In this document: positions 26,917 through 36,492 of the stretch, piece after piece
Layout: each line of letters opens with the position of its first letter
How positions within the stretch are numbered: the first letter of the stretch is position 1
NCBI GenBank assembly: GCA_029858505.1
Contig: JAOUEW010000001.1
Span: 434,001 to 498,000, forward strand
Reading direction: 5' to 3'
Source of the DNA: Deltaproteobacteria bacterium
GTDB taxonomy: Bacteria; SAR324; JACQKK01
DNA length: 64,000 nucleotides
The notes under the pieces: model-generated
Seen by the model: the letters and a program-made list of their open reading frames with translations, nothing else
What the model was told of the DNA's origin: nothing
Databases searched by the model: none
Made by a program: the position numbers and the translations under genes

Positions 26917-27366
26917 ACGGGGGCATCCCCTCCCAACAGCACCTCTCCCCCCTGCCCCCCTCCCCAGCCAGGGAGGGGGGATGGCTCGAAACCGAAAGGT
27001 GATGCGCTTGCTTCCGTCCGGTATTTACTAACTGAACGGTTGAACAGAATAGCCGATGGCTTCGAGCATTGTCCCAACAACACCCCTCCCCTGCCTGCTA
27101 CGCAGGCTTCCCCTCCCCTTCGTGGAGGGGAAATAACTTGAATCCGATGGGTGATGCGCTTGCTTCCATCCAGTCTTTACTTTCCGCACGGTTGAACAGA
27201 ATAACCGGAGGATTCTAGCATTGTCCCTCTCCGATGGGGAGGGACAGCCGCCTGTAAGGCGGCAGGGAGGGGTGCTGTTGGGAAGGGCATGAAGCCGGTC
27301 GAGTCACTTCCTTCCAATTTCACCAGCCGAACGGTCGAATAAAATAGCCATTGGCTTCGAGTAATG
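26917..27366. repeat. Dispersed palindromic intergenic repeat, locus C
   Basis: Fills the gap between the convergent apgM and phosphatase genes. Three related units carry CAACACCCCTCCCCTGCC, CCCCTCCCCTTCGTGGAGGGG, CCCTCTCCGATGGGGAGGGACA and GCCGCC-tgtaa-GGCGGC, interspersed with the block TGATGCGCTTGCTTCC...CCGCACGGTTGAACAGAATA seen at loci A and B. The hairpins could stop transcription from both sides. Confidence 0.85.
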
Positions 27367-27404
27367 GTGAGGATGAACGAATTGCTTTCATGGGGCCTGT
27401 AACC

Positions 27405-28169
27405 CTAATCTCCATCGGCATCTGGAGACACGTCTCCCCACACCACCCGTTCCCCCGGCGAGCCATCCTCCCGCACCCGGCGGAAGCACCGTTCCGCCGG
27501 GTCCCAGTCCAGGGGCGGGTCTTTTTGTTCCTCATGGCCCGCCAGGTGGGCGGTGTCGTTCAGCCGGGCGGCGGTGACTTGCCCCTGGGGGTTTAGCCAC
27601 AGGGTGTTAATGCAGGCGTTGTTCTGGGGCAGGCAGTCTCCCGGCTTGCGGTACACCCCTTCCAGGGGCAGGCCCAACCACCCGGCGATCAGGCTGCGAA
27701 TGACCCCGGCATGGGCCACCACCAGCAGGTTCTTGGCCCCATCGGCGCGGATGACCCGATCCAGGTATTCTGTGACCCGCCGGTGGACATCCCGCCAGCT
27801 TTCCCCCCCCGGTGGAACAAAGTCTCGGGCGTTGTCTCCCACCAGGGCCCGCCACTGGGCCCGGGTGGCGCCCTGCATGGACCCCATGTGAATCTCCCGC
27901 AGTTCTGGGGCAAACCGCAGGGTCAGGGTGCCCTCGTCGGGTTCGGCCTTGCGGCGCTCTCCTAAAATGGCCCCCAGGGTCACCACGGCTCGCTCCAGGT
28001 CGGAGCAATACGCCGAGTCAAAGGGAATGGCCCCCAGGGCTTGTCCGGCCCAAACCGCCTGGTGCACCCCCCGGGCGGTCAGCCGACCCAGGCGGGGGTG
28101 CTGGCCCTGAACAATTTTATCGCGGTTTTCGGCGGTTTCTCCGTGGCGGACAATGACAACGCGGGTCAT
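27405..28169 (-). CDS. Histidine phosphatase family protein (phosphoglycerate mutase-like)
   Basis: 254 residues. The catalytic RHGE is at residues 8-11 (VVIVRHGETAENRD), with the partner Arg in SDLERAVVTLG, Glu in REIHMGSMQG and second His in LLVVAHAGVIRSL. It is a complete branch-1 histidine phosphatase; substrates of this group range from phosphoglycerate and fructose bisphosphate to cobalamin precursors and cannot be set from sequence. The C-terminal 70 residues extend beyond the core domain. Convergent with apgM. Confidence 0.9.
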   Translation of the reverse strand: MTRVVIVRHGETAENRDKIVQGQHPRLGRLTARGVHQAVWAGQALGAIPFDSAYCSDLERAVVTLGAILGERRKAEPDEGTLTLRFAPELREIHMGSMQGATRAQWRALVGDNARDFVPPGGESWRDVHRRVTEYLDRVIRADGAKNLLVVAHAGVIRSLIAGWLGLPLEGVYRKPGDCLPQNNACINTLWLNPQGQVTAARLNDTAHLAGHEEQKDPPLDWDPAERCFRRVREDGSPGERVVWGDVSPDADGD

Positions 28170-28412
28170 GGGATTCGTGGGGTTTGGGTTAGAAATGAAA
28201 TGAGAAAGACTTGGGGGCTATTGGGTTTATGCCAGCCCCAAATAAAGGGTAGGGGTCCTGGCTGCGGCTGGCAATTGGGGGGTGGAATCCCGTTGGAACC
28301 CGGGGGTGAGCCGTGATATAGATGGGGCCATGGGACGATTCCGGCGGGGGATTCGTTTCAACAGGTCAATCCGGGCTTGTTTTGCCGGGAAATCTCTTAA
28401 TGGAGATGGGCC

Positions 28413-31217
28413 ATGGCGCATGATTTCCTCACCCTGCTGTCCGGCGGAAATGCCCAGTTTCTCGACGATCTCTACCAGCGGTTCCTGACCCACCCCCAGG
28501 AAGTCTCGCCCGAGTGGCGGTCTTTTTTTGAGGGGATGAATGGCGGGTCTTCCCATGACCGGCTGGATATTTCCGCGGGAAAAAAGCAGGTGCCCGCCCC
28601 CGGAACCTTGGCCCGCCCCGTGGAGTGGCTGACCGGGCAGGTGGAGTTGGACAAACAGGTGGGGGTGTCTCAGTTGATCGGCACCTACCGCCGGTTTGGC
28701 TACACCCATGCCGCCCTGGACCCCCTGAACCGCCCCTCCATGCCCCACCTGCGCATCCGGCCCGATCTCTCCCTGGGGGGGTTCGGCCTGGGAGACGAGC
28801 ATTTGGAGGCTTCCTTCGCGGCGGGCTCTTTGCCCGGCCCTGCCATCCGTCCCCTCAAAGACATTGTCCAGCGCCTGCGGGAGGTGTATTGCGGAACCTT
28901 GGGGGTGGAATACATGTATCTGCGTTCCGACGCCGAGCGGGAGTGGTTCCGGCGGCGCATGGAAGACCCGGGGGAGGACACCCCCCTGACCACGCCCCAG
29001 CGCAAGTATCTGCTGGAGCAAATCACCCAGGCAGAGATGTTTGAGCGGTTTCTGCAAACCAGGTTTGTGGGGCAGAAGCGGTTTTCTTTGGAGGGCGCCG
29101 AAACGCTGATTCCCATGCTGAATGGGCTGGTGCAGCGGGCTGGAGAAAAAGGCGTGGAGGAAATTGTGCTGGGAATGCCCCACCGGGGGCGGCTGAACGT
29201 GCTGGCCAACGTGATGGGAAAACCCCTGGCCCATATCTTCAACGAATTTCACGACCAACCCCAGCCCAGCGAAACCACCCTGGCGGGAGACGTGAAGTAT
29301 CACCTGGGGTTTTCCTCTGACCGGACGTTGGAGGACCCCGCGGGAAAAACCATTCACCTGTCGTTGAGTTTTAACCCCAGCCACCTGGAGGCGGTGAACG
29401 GGGTGGTGGAAGGCAACGTGCGGGCCAAGCAAGACCTGCGGCAAGACAAAGAGCGCGTGCGGGTGCTGCCCGTGCTGATTCACGGCGATGCGGCCTTTGC
29501 CGGGCAGGGGCTGGTGGCCGAGGTGCTGAACCTGTCTGAACTGTGGGGCTATGCCACCGGGGGAACGGTGCATATCATCGTGAACAACATGATTGGCTTC
29601 ACCACCAACGCCAGGGATTCCCGCTCGTTTTCCTACCCATCGGATTTGTCCAAGATGCTGCTGGTGCCGGTGATCCACGTGAACGGCGATGACCCGGAGG
29701 CCGCCCATCGGGCGGTGAAAATGGCGGTGGATTACCGCCAAGCCTTTCACCGGGACGTGGTGATTGACATGGTGTGCTACCGCCGGTTGGGCCACAACGA
29801 AATGGACGAGCCCTCCTTTACCCAGCCGTTGACCTACAAGCGCATTGGGGCCCACCCCACCACCCTGAAGGTCTATGCTGGCCAATTGGCGGCGGAAGGC
29901 ACGGTTTCCGCCGCAGAGGCCGAGGCCCTGGCGGCGGGCTATGCCCAGGCCTTGGAGGACTCCCTGACCCGCTCCAAACAGGGCACATCCAAAGTGCGGG
30001 GCACCCTGGCGGGCCGCTGGGAAGGCATGCAGAAGGGAGACCCGGAGCGGAGGATTGTGGAAACCGACGTGGACCGGAAAAACCTGGAGCACATCACCCG
30101 GGCCCTGACCACCATTCCCCAGGGGTTCACCCCTCACCCCCGGTTGATGAAACTGCTGGAGCAGCGGGCCCGGATGATGACCGGCGAACAACCGGTAGAC
30201 TGGGGCTTTGCCGAGCTGCTGGCCTACGGCAGCCTGTTGATGGACGGCTACGACGTGCGACTGAGCGGCCAAGACAGCCAGCGGGGGACCTTTTCTCACC
30301 GCCACGCCACCCTGGTCGACAGCGCCACCGGGGGTGATTTTGTTCCCCTGGGGGTGCTGGAAGGGGCCCGGGGGCGGTTCTATGTGTTCAACAGCCCGCT
30401 GTCGGAGGCGGGGGTGATGTCCTTCGAGTTTGGATATTCTTTGGCCAGCCCCGGCTGCCTGACCCTGTGGGAAGCCCAGTTCGGCGATTTCGCCAACGGC
30501 GCCCAGGTGATCATCGATCAATTCATTTCTGGCTCGGAGGAAAAATGGGAGCGGATGAGCGGGCTGGTGCTGCTGCTGCCCCACGGGTTTGAAGGCCAGG
30601 GGGCCGAGCATTCTTCTGGCCGGGTGGAGCGCTTTCTGCAAATGTGCGCTCTGGACAACATGCAGGTATGTATTCCCACCACCCCCGCCCAGAATTTTCA
30701 TTTGATGCGCCGCCAGATGCACCGGAAGTTTCGCAAGCCCCTGGTGGTGTTCAGCCCCAAAAGCCTGCTGCGCCTGCCCGCGGCCACCTCGTCCATCGAA
30801 GACTTGATCAAGGGGCATTTCCGGGAAGTGCTGTGGGACAAATCCCCCCACGAACCGGGGGAGATTTCCACCGTGGTGTTTTGCTCGGGCAAAGTGTTCT
30901 ACGACCTGGAGGCCGCCCGGGAAAAAACACAGCGCAAAGACACGGTTGTGCTGCGGGTGGAACAGTTGTATCCCTTCCCCCAGGTGCAGGTGTCGGCCAT
31001 GGTGTCTCGCTATGCCGGGGCCAAACGGTTTGTGTGGTGCCAGGAAGAACCAGAGAACATGGGCGGCTGGCGGTTTGTGGCCCCGTTGATTCAGCCGCTG
31101 CTGCCAGACAAAACCCTGGAATACGCGGGGCGCCCTGCGGCGGCGGTGCCCGCCGGGGGTTCGCACCACCAGCACGCCGTGGAGCAAGACAAACTGGTCA
31201 GCCAAGCCCTTGGATAA
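28413..31217 (+). CDS. sucA: 2-oxoglutarate dehydrogenase E1 component
   Basis: 934 residues, the usual length for OGDH E1. The N-terminal helix (FLTLLSGGNAQFLDDLYQRFLTHPQEVSPEWRSFFEGM) is the canonical E2-binding start; the thiamine diphosphate region includes GMPHRGRLNVLANV, IHGDAAFAGQGLVAEVLNLS and NMIGFTTNARDSRS; the C-terminal transketolase half has GQDSQRGTFSHRHA, FEFGYSLASPGCLTLWEAQFGDFANGAQ and the SQEEPxNMG-type WCQEEPENMGGW. It decarboxylates 2-oxoglutarate in the TCA cycle. GGAG lies seven bases before the start. First gene of sucA-sucB-lpdA. Confidence 0.98.
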   Translation: MAHDFLTLLSGGNAQFLDDLYQRFLTHPQEVSPEWRSFFEGMNGGSSHDRLDISAGKKQVPAPGTLARPVEWLTGQVELDKQVGVSQLIGTYRRFGYTHAALDPLNRPSMPHLRIRPDLSLGGFGLGDEHLEASFAAGSLPGPAIRPLKDIVQRLREVYCGTLGVEYMYLRSDAEREWFRRRMEDPGEDTPLTTPQRKYLLEQITQAEMFERFLQTRFVGQKRFSLEGAETLIPMLNGLVQRAGEKGVEEIVLGMPHRGRLNVLANVMGKPLAHIFNEFHDQPQPSETTLAGDVKYHLGFSSDRTLEDPAGKTIHLSLSFNPSHLEAVNGVVEGNVRAKQDLRQDKERVRVLPVLIHGDAAFAGQGLVAEVLNLSELWGYATGGTVHIIVNNMIGFTTNARDSRSFSYPSDLSKMLLVPVIHVNGDDPEAAHRAVKMAVDYRQAFHRDVVIDMVCYRRLGHNEMDEPSFTQPLTYKRIGAHPTTLKVYAGQLAAEGTVSAAEAEALAAGYAQALEDSLTRSKQGTSKVRGTLAGRWEGMQKGDPERRIVETDVDRKNLEHITRALTTIPQGFTPHPRLMKLLEQRARMMTGEQPVDWGFAELLAYGSLLMDGYDVRLSGQDSQRGTFSHRHATLVDSATGGDFVPLGVLEGARGRFYVFNSPLSEAGVMSFEFGYSLASPGCLTLWEAQFGDFANGAQVIIDQFISGSEEKWERMSGLVLLLPHGFEGQGAEHSSGRVERFLQMCALDNMQVCIPTTPAQNFHLMRRQMHRKFRKPLVVFSPKSLLRLPAATSSIEDLIKGHFREVLWDKSPHEPGEISTVVFCSGKVFYDLEAAREKTQRKDTVVLRVEQLYPFPQVQVSAMVSRYAGAKRFVWCQEEPENMGGWRFVAPLIQPLLPDKTLEYAGRPAAAVPAGGSHHQHAVEQDKLVSQALG

Positions 31218-31291
31218 AATCAGCGGTTCGTTGATTAAGCGGATAAACAGAAAAACGCGTTTCATTCACTCAAACCCCCACGGGAGCAGAC

Positions 31292-32494
31292 ATGGACATC
31301 ACAGTGCCGGACATGGGCGAATCCATTACCGAAGCCAAAGTGGCCCGCTGGCTGAAACAGCCCGGCGACACGGTGACCCCGGGTGAACCCCTGGTGGAAT
31401 TGGAAACCGATAAGGTGATGGTGGAAGTGCCCGCCCCTGGGGCCGGGGTGCTGGGTGCCTTGGCCGCCCCAGAAGGTGCCACCGTTCAGGTGGGCCAGCG
31501 GCTGGGCAGCCTGGATGGCGCCCCCACGGGTAAAACCAGCCAGCCCAATGCTAGCCAACCCATGGCGAAGCAGCCTACGGCCAGCGGGTCTGGCCCCCAC
31601 GAGGGCCCGGCCGTCCGCCGCATGGCAGCAGAACAGCACATCAACCTGGCCGAGGTTCCGGCCTCGGCCAAGGGGGGGCGCCACACCAAGGGCGACCTGC
31701 TGCATTACTTGGATGAACACGCTTCCCCCCAGGCTACGCCATCTGTGTCAGCACCTGCCCATGCTTCTCAAACCCCAATCCCTTCCGCCCAGCCCAGAGA
31801 GCGGCGGGAGGCCATGACCCCCCTGCGTAAACGCATCGCCGAACGGCTGAAGCAGGCCCAAAACACCGCCGCCATGCTGACCACCTTCAACGAGGTGGAC
31901 ATGACCCAGGTGATGGCTCTGCGGGCCAAGTACAAAGAGGACTTCAAGGAGAAACACGGCGCCGCCCTGGGGTTCATGAGCTTTTTCACCAAGGCCGCCG
32001 TGGAGGCCCTGAAAGCCTTTCCCGCGGTCAACGCCGAAATTGACGGCGGAGACATTGTCTACAAAAATTACTATGACATTGGGGTGGCGGTGGGCACCGA
32101 CCGGGGGCTGGTGGTGCCCATTGTGCGGGGGGCGGACCGGTTGGCGTTTATTCAAATTGAAAAAGAAATTGCCCGGCTGGCGGCCCTGGCCCGGGAAGGC
32201 CGGCTGGCCCTGGGGGACCTGACTGGTGGCACCTTCACCATTTCCAACGGGGGAGTGTATGGCTCCATGTTGTCCACCCCCATTTTGAACCCGCCTCAAT
32301 CGGCCATTTTGGGATTGCACAACATTGTGAAGCGGCCCGTGGTGGCCGAGGGAGACCAAATTACTGTCCGCTCCATGATGTATCTGGCCCTGTCTTACGA
32401 TCACCGAATCATCGACGGCTCGGAGGCCGTGCGGTTCCTGGTGAAAGTGAAGCAGTGCGTGGAAGACCCCGCCCGGATGCTGCTGGAAATTTAG
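31292..32494 (+). CDS. sucB: 2-oxoglutarate dehydrogenase E2 (dihydrolipoamide succinyltransferase)
   Basis: 400 residues: one lipoyl domain with lipoyl-Lys K41 (ETDKVMVE), a proline/alanine-rich linker, a peripheral subunit-binding domain (about 105-140; [18 protein letters not shown]), a second linker and the catalytic acyltransferase core ending in [14 protein letters not shown] (H371, D375). It accepts the succinyl group from E1 and transfers it to CoA. It lies 74 bp after sucA in the same orientation. Confidence 0.98.
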   Translation: MDITVPDMGESITEAKVARWLKQPGDTVTPGEPLVELETDKVMVEVPAPGAGVLGALAAPEGATVQVGQRLGSLDGAPTGKTSQPNASQPMAKQPTASGSGPHEGPAVRRMAAEQHINLAEVPASAKGGRHTKGDLLHYLDEHASPQATPSVSAPAHASQTPIPSAQPRERREAMTPLRKRIAERLKQAQNTAAMLTTFNEVDMTQVMALRAKYKEDFKEKHGAALGFMSFFTKAAVEALKAFPAVNAEIDGGDIVYKNYYDIGVAVGTDRGLVVPIVRGADRLAFIQIEKEIARLAALAREGRLALGDLTGGTFTISNGGVYGSMLSTPILNPPQSAILGLHNIVKRPVVAEGDQITVRSMMYLALSYDHRIIDGSEAVRFLVKVKQCVEDPARMLLEI

Positions 32495-32592
32495 GGGGGG
32501 GCGGCAAAAACCGCTTATGCCTTTCCCGAATTGATCAATATCGCGGAGGGGGTAGATGTTTTTTGAGCAACGTGGATTACACACAAAACGGC

Positions 32593-32637
32593 TTGCGTGT
32601 AACGTAACGACATTTCATTACACGCAAACAGCATGTT
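32593..32637. repeat. Inverted repeat in the sucB-lpdA gap
   Basis: Perfect 10-bp arms TTGCGTGTAA and TTACACGCAA with a 25-base spacer, inside an unusually AT-rich 230-bp gap. No T-run follows, so an attenuator, mRNA processing site or operator for lpdA is more likely than a terminator. Confidence 0.55.
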
Positions 32638-32726
32638 TGTATGTATGAGGAAGGAAATCACGGGGGGTGTTTGATCTCGATCTAAAAAAAAATAACCACA
32701 ATTTTCTCACTCAAGGCGCGCGCTCC

Positions 32727-34139
32727 ATGACAACTTCTTCTTCTTCTTTTGATCTCGTAGTGATTGGCGGCGGGCCGGGGGGCTACGTGGCGGCCATCCG
32801 GGCGGCTCAGTTGGGCATGAACACCGCCTGCGTGGAGAAATCTCCCAGCCTGGGGGGCACCTGCCTAAACGTGGGGTGCATTCCCAGCAAGGCCCTGCTG
32901 GAAACCAGCCACCTGTATCACACCGTGGCCCACGGGCTAGACACCCACGGCATCAAGGCGGGTTCCCCCAGCCTAGACGTGGCCCAGATGCTGGCCCGCA
33001 AAGACCGGATTGTGGGGGAACTCACCCGGGGGGTGGGGGTGCTGTTCAAGAAAAACAAAGTGACCCACCTGCCCGGTGCCGCCCGGCTGGTGAAGCCGGG
33101 AGAAGTGGAAGTGACCGCCGCAGACGGAGGGAAGACCATCGTGGGGGCCAAACGAATTTTGATTGCCACCGGCAGCGAGCCCACTCCACTGCCGTTTGCT
33201 CCGTTCGATGGGGAGCGGATCGTGGGCTCCACCGAAGCCTTGAGTTTTTCTCAGGTGCCCCGGCACCTGATTGTCATCGGGGCGGGGGTGATTGGGCTGG
33301 AACTGGGCAGCGTGTGGCTGCGGCTGGGGGCCAAAGTCACGGTGGTGGAGATGCTGCCTTCTTTGCTGGCCGGGGTGGATGCCGGAATGGCCCGGTTGGC
33401 CCAACGGGCGTTCACCAAGCAGGGGTTTACTTTCCACCTGGGGGCCAAGGTGGAAAAAGTAGAGAAGACCGCACAGGGCGTGGTGGTGCGGGGCACGGGG
33501 GCCAAAGGAGAAACCTTGGAGCTGGAGGGAGACCGGGTGCTGGTCGCGGTGGGGCGGCGGCCCTACACGGCGGGGCTGGGGGCCCAAGAAGCGGGGGTGG
33601 CGTTGGACCCTCGGGGGCGGATTGTGGTGGATGAGAATTTTCAAACCAACCTGCCGGGGGTGTTTGCCGTGGGAGACGTGATTGCGGGGCCCATGCTGGC
33701 CCACAAGGCCATGGAGGAAGGCGTGGCGGCGGTGGAGCGAATGGCGGGCCATGCTTCTCGGGTGAATTACGAGGCCATCCCCTCGGTGGTGTATACCCAC
33801 CCGGAAATCGCCTGGGTGGGTCGGGGAGAAGAAACCCTGAAGGCGGCCGGAGTGGCCTACAAAGCGGGGAGTTATCCGTTTATGGCCAACGGCCGGGCCA
33901 AGACCATGGAAAGCACCGAAGGTCAAGTGAAGGTGCTGGCCGATGCCCAAACCGACCGGCTGCTGGGGGTGCTGGTGATGGGGCCGGGGGCGTCTGAACT
34001 GATTGCCGAGGCAGTGGTGGCCATGGAGTTTGAAGGCAGTGCCGAGGACTTGGCCCTGGCCTGCCACGCCCACCCCACCCTGTCGGAGGCCATGAAGGAA
34101 GCGGCCCTGGGGGTGGCCGGGCGCGCGGTGCACGCGTAA
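32727..34139 (+). CDS. lpdA: Dihydrolipoamide dehydrogenase (E3)
   Basis: 470 residues from ATG 32727 (start MTTSSSSFDLVVIGGGPGG); a longer frame from 32667 is AT-rich leader. FAD-binding GGGPGG (14-19), redox-active disulphide C46-C51 (GGTCLNVGCIPSK), NAD-binding GAGVIGLELGSVW, and the catalytic His-Glu dyad in HAHPTLSEAM (H449, E454). It reoxidises the lipoyl groups of SucB with NAD+ and may also serve pyruvate dehydrogenase or glycine cleavage. Separated from sucB by 232 bp with an inverted repeat. Confidence 0.97.
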   Translation: MTTSSSSFDLVVIGGGPGGYVAAIRAAQLGMNTACVEKSPSLGGTCLNVGCIPSKALLETSHLYHTVAHGLDTHGIKAGSPSLDVAQMLARKDRIVGELTRGVGVLFKKNKVTHLPGAARLVKPGEVEVTAADGGKTIVGAKRILIATGSEPTPLPFAPFDGERIVGSTEALSFSQVPRHLIVIGAGVIGLELGSVWLRLGAKVTVVEMLPSLLAGVDAGMARLAQRAFTKQGFTFHLGAKVEKVEKTAQGVVVRGTGAKGETLELEGDRVLVAVGRRPYTAGLGAQEAGVALDPRGRIVVDENFQTNLPGVFAVGDVIAGPMLAHKAMEEGVAAVERMAGHASRVNYEAIPSVVYTHPEIAWVGRGEETLKAAGVAYKAGSYPFMANGRAKTMESTEGQVKVLADAQTDRLLGVLVMGPGASELIAEAVVAMEFEGSAEDLALACHAHPTLSEAMKEAALGVAGRAVHA

Positions 34140-34155
34140 TAGCCAGGAAGGCCGG

Positions 34156-34986
34156 TTAAAAACCCCAGCCCACCTGAAATTGACCGGACATGGATTCGCT
34201 GTCGTACAGCAATTGGAAATCAAGATTGTTGTCGGATTCAATTTCTAGCCCCCCCACAAAACGGGTGGTGGCGGGAAGCAGAGACGCGGTGGTTGCCGTG
34301 GGGGTAAAGGATGAATAGGTGGTTTGAGCCAGGTTGTGGTTAGACAGGGTTTTCTCGTGGATGATGATTCCTTCCCCAATCAAATGGATGAAGTTGGATA
34401 TCTGGAAACGGAAGCCCGGCACCGCTACCAAGTTGTCCAGGTAAAAGTTCACCAGCAGCCCCCCAAATTCATCGAAGGGAATGACCTCGGCGGTGGTGGC
34501 GAACATCAAGGAAAAGTTTCTATGGGCCATGCGGTCGGCGGAGACAGGGCTGTCGGCGTAGCGGCCCACCAGTCCAAATCCAAACGAAAGCATCATGGGT
34601 TCCAGGGTCACCAGCCGCAGCTTGGCCCGGGCGGTGAGGTTGTCAAAGGCTTTTTCTGGAACGGTGCGGAAGTTGGCGTCGGCGGTCACTTGCAGACTGC
34701 CGAACTGGTGGCCGAAGAACACGTTGCTCATCCGCAGGTCGGGCAGGGCCAGGTCGTGGATTTCCACGTTGAACCGCAGGTAGTTGTCGGTGTATTGGTC
34801 GAAGGCGGTGGGGTAACGCACCAACCCCGCCGCGTTCACCCCAGGGGTAAAGGCAGACAGGGGAGAGGGCGGCAGCGAGGGGAGGTCTTCTGCCCAGGCC
34901 AAGCCGCCAGACCAAGCCGCGGGAAAGCCCAACAGGACGGCCCACAGGGCCGTGAGAACAACAGAGATTTTCCAGCGGGGGGTCAT
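34156..34986 (-). CDS. Putative outer-membrane beta-barrel protein
   Basis: 276 residues. Signal peptide (WKISVVLTALWAVLLGFPAAW, cleavage probably after AWA). The mature part alternates polar and hydrophobic residues in short strands and ends in QFQVGWGF; a C-terminal Phe preceded by alternating aromatics is the outer-membrane barrel insertion signal. I recognise no family. It lies 23 bp downstream of a TPR membrane protein on the same strand and is probably co-transcribed with it; convergent with lpdA. Confidence 0.7.
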   Translation of the reverse strand: MTPRWKISVVLTALWAVLLGFPAAWSGGLAWAEDLPSLPPSPLSAFTPGVNAAGLVRYPTAFDQYTDNYLRFNVEIHDLALPDLRMSNVFFGHQFGSLQVTADANFRTVPEKAFDNLTARAKLRLVTLEPMMLSFGFGLVGRYADSPVSADRMAHRNFSLMFATTAEVIPFDEFGGLLVNFYLDNLVAVPGFRFQISNFIHLIGEGIIIHEKTLSNHNLAQTTYSSFTPTATTASLLPATTRFVGGLEIESDNNLDFQLLYDSESMSGQFQVGWGF

Positions 34987-35009
34987 GCCTAACCTCCATC
35001 CATGGGGGT

Positions 35010-36293
35010 CTACAAGGCTTTTGTTTCCAAATCTTCCACCCAGTATTGGTTCAATACCTCCAGCATGTCAATGGTGAATCCGTCTTGCTGGGCCCAGGCC
35101 AGGCTGGATGCCTGGGAGGCCTCGCGCATGGCTTCTTTAGGCCGGCCCGCTTCGGCGAACAGCAGGGCCTTGGCCAGCTGAACCCGGGCGTTGCCGGACA
35201 AGTTTCCCAGGCGGCCGTGCAGCAGACCAGCTTCGCTCAGCAAATCACGGCTTTCTTGCCAGTGGCCCTGCAGGCGGTGGACTTCCGCCAACTGCTCCAT
35301 GGCCAGGGGCCGGGCCACGGCGGGCAGCCGTTTGTCATTCATCACCGTGGTCAGCAGGGTTTCAGCTGGTTTCATTTTCCGCTGATGTATCAACAGCCGG
35401 GCCGAAAGCAGCCGGGTGACGTAGGGTGGAATGCCCGAGAGTTCCAGTGGCTCAAAGGTGGCCATGGCTTGGTCTAGCAGTTCTTTGGCTTCCGGTTCTT
35501 GCTCCATCAGCAGAAAACAAAAGGCTTTCAGGGTCAGGGTGCCGCCGGTCCAGCCCACCCGTTGGGCATCGGGTTTGGCCAACAGTTGGTCCAATTGAGC
35601 CACGGCTTGCCGCAGGTGGGCTTGATCCACGGCGACCCATTCTCCGGGGGAACGCGCCCAAGGGGCATGGGGTTTTCGCGGGGTCAGGGCCGCCAGCAGG
35701 TTCCACTGGGCGTTTTGCAGGTGCCTTAGGTTGGTGTCTGGGGTGGGGGCGGCAATCAACTCTTGCTGGGCTTTTCGGGCCAGCTCCGGGTCCAGGCTCC
35801 ATGGGGTTTTCATCTCTCGCATGACCGGCAGGCTAGACAACACTGGCTGGTGCAGCGACGGGGCCAGCAGGGGGCGGTTGGGCAGAATGCCTTCGGCCAT
35901 TCGCCAGGCGGTATAACCCGCCGAGGCCGCGCAAGTCAGCCAGGCAACCAGCAGCAACACATAATGGGCATCCCACAGGCTTAAGTAGGCGTTGGTTTGG
36001 GTAAACACCCGGTGGGGATACCAGGACACCCGCGGCGAATGGACGGCGGGTTCTTCCCGCCGCAGCAGGTCCTTTCGGCTCATGCGGGCTTCCCGCCAAT
36101 CTTCGGGGAACAGCCAGCTCGCGGTCAGCATGGCCCCCAGGTGAGCGGAGACCCCTCCGGAAAGAGCGGCCAGGGCAACCAGCAAAACCGGCGGCATGTC
36201 GGGGGAGAGGCCCTGCCAGCCCAGCAGGATCAGACTCACCGCTTCGGCGGCCAACAGCACCAGCAGACCGACGGCGGCGGCAAGGGGTTTCAT
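35010..36293 (-). CDS. Membrane protein with TPR-like C-terminal domain, function unknown
   Basis: 427 residues from ATG 36293 (MKPLAAAVGLLVLLAAEAVS); the upstream extension of the frame lacks protein-like sequence. Three hydrophobic helices lie at about residues 5-27, 33-60 and 116-138. From about 230 onward, helix pairs with A/L-rich spacing (for example SARLLIHQRKMKPAETLL and QLAEVHRLQGHWQESRDLL) look like tetratricopeptide repeats, suggesting a protein-interaction platform. The barrel gene follows directly, so the pair may work together at the envelope. Confidence 0.65.
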   Translation of the reverse strand: MKPLAAAVGLLVLLAAEAVSLILLGWQGLSPDMPPVLLVALAALSGGVSAHLGAMLTASWLFPEDWREARMSRKDLLRREEPAVHSPRVSWYPHRVFTQTNAYLSLWDAHYVLLLVAWLTCAASAGYTAWRMAEGILPNRPLLAPSLHQPVLSSLPVMREMKTPWSLDPELARKAQQELIAAPTPDTNLRHLQNAQWNLLAALTPRKPHAPWARSPGEWVAVDQAHLRQAVAQLDQLLAKPDAQRVGWTGGTLTLKAFCFLLMEQEPEAKELLDQAMATFEPLELSGIPPYVTRLLSARLLIHQRKMKPAETLLTTVMNDKRLPAVARPLAMEQLAEVHRLQGHWQESRDLLSEAGLLHGRLGNLSGNARVQLAKALLFAEAGRPKEAMREASQASSLAWAQQDGFTIDMLEVLNQYWVEDLETKAL

Positions 36294-36492
36294 GGCGGCG
36301 GCAACGGGGGGAAGGGTTCTGGGGTGAACAGGCTTCAGGGAATGTATCAAGTTTCTGGGCCAGTGGCCATTGGGGTTTTTGTTGCTGGGGTGGTCAGGCC
36401 GAGAAGATAGAGCCAGGGTGATCGCGCCATGGTTTGTGGTGTTGGGTGATAGCGCCGAAGGGGCCCCCCATGATACAAACAACCCAGGGGAA

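Noticed and set aside
28227-31265. Long minus-strand frame opposite sucA
   Set aside because: sucA is full length with every E1 motif; the antisense product is His/Gly/Pro-rich with no recognisable domain.
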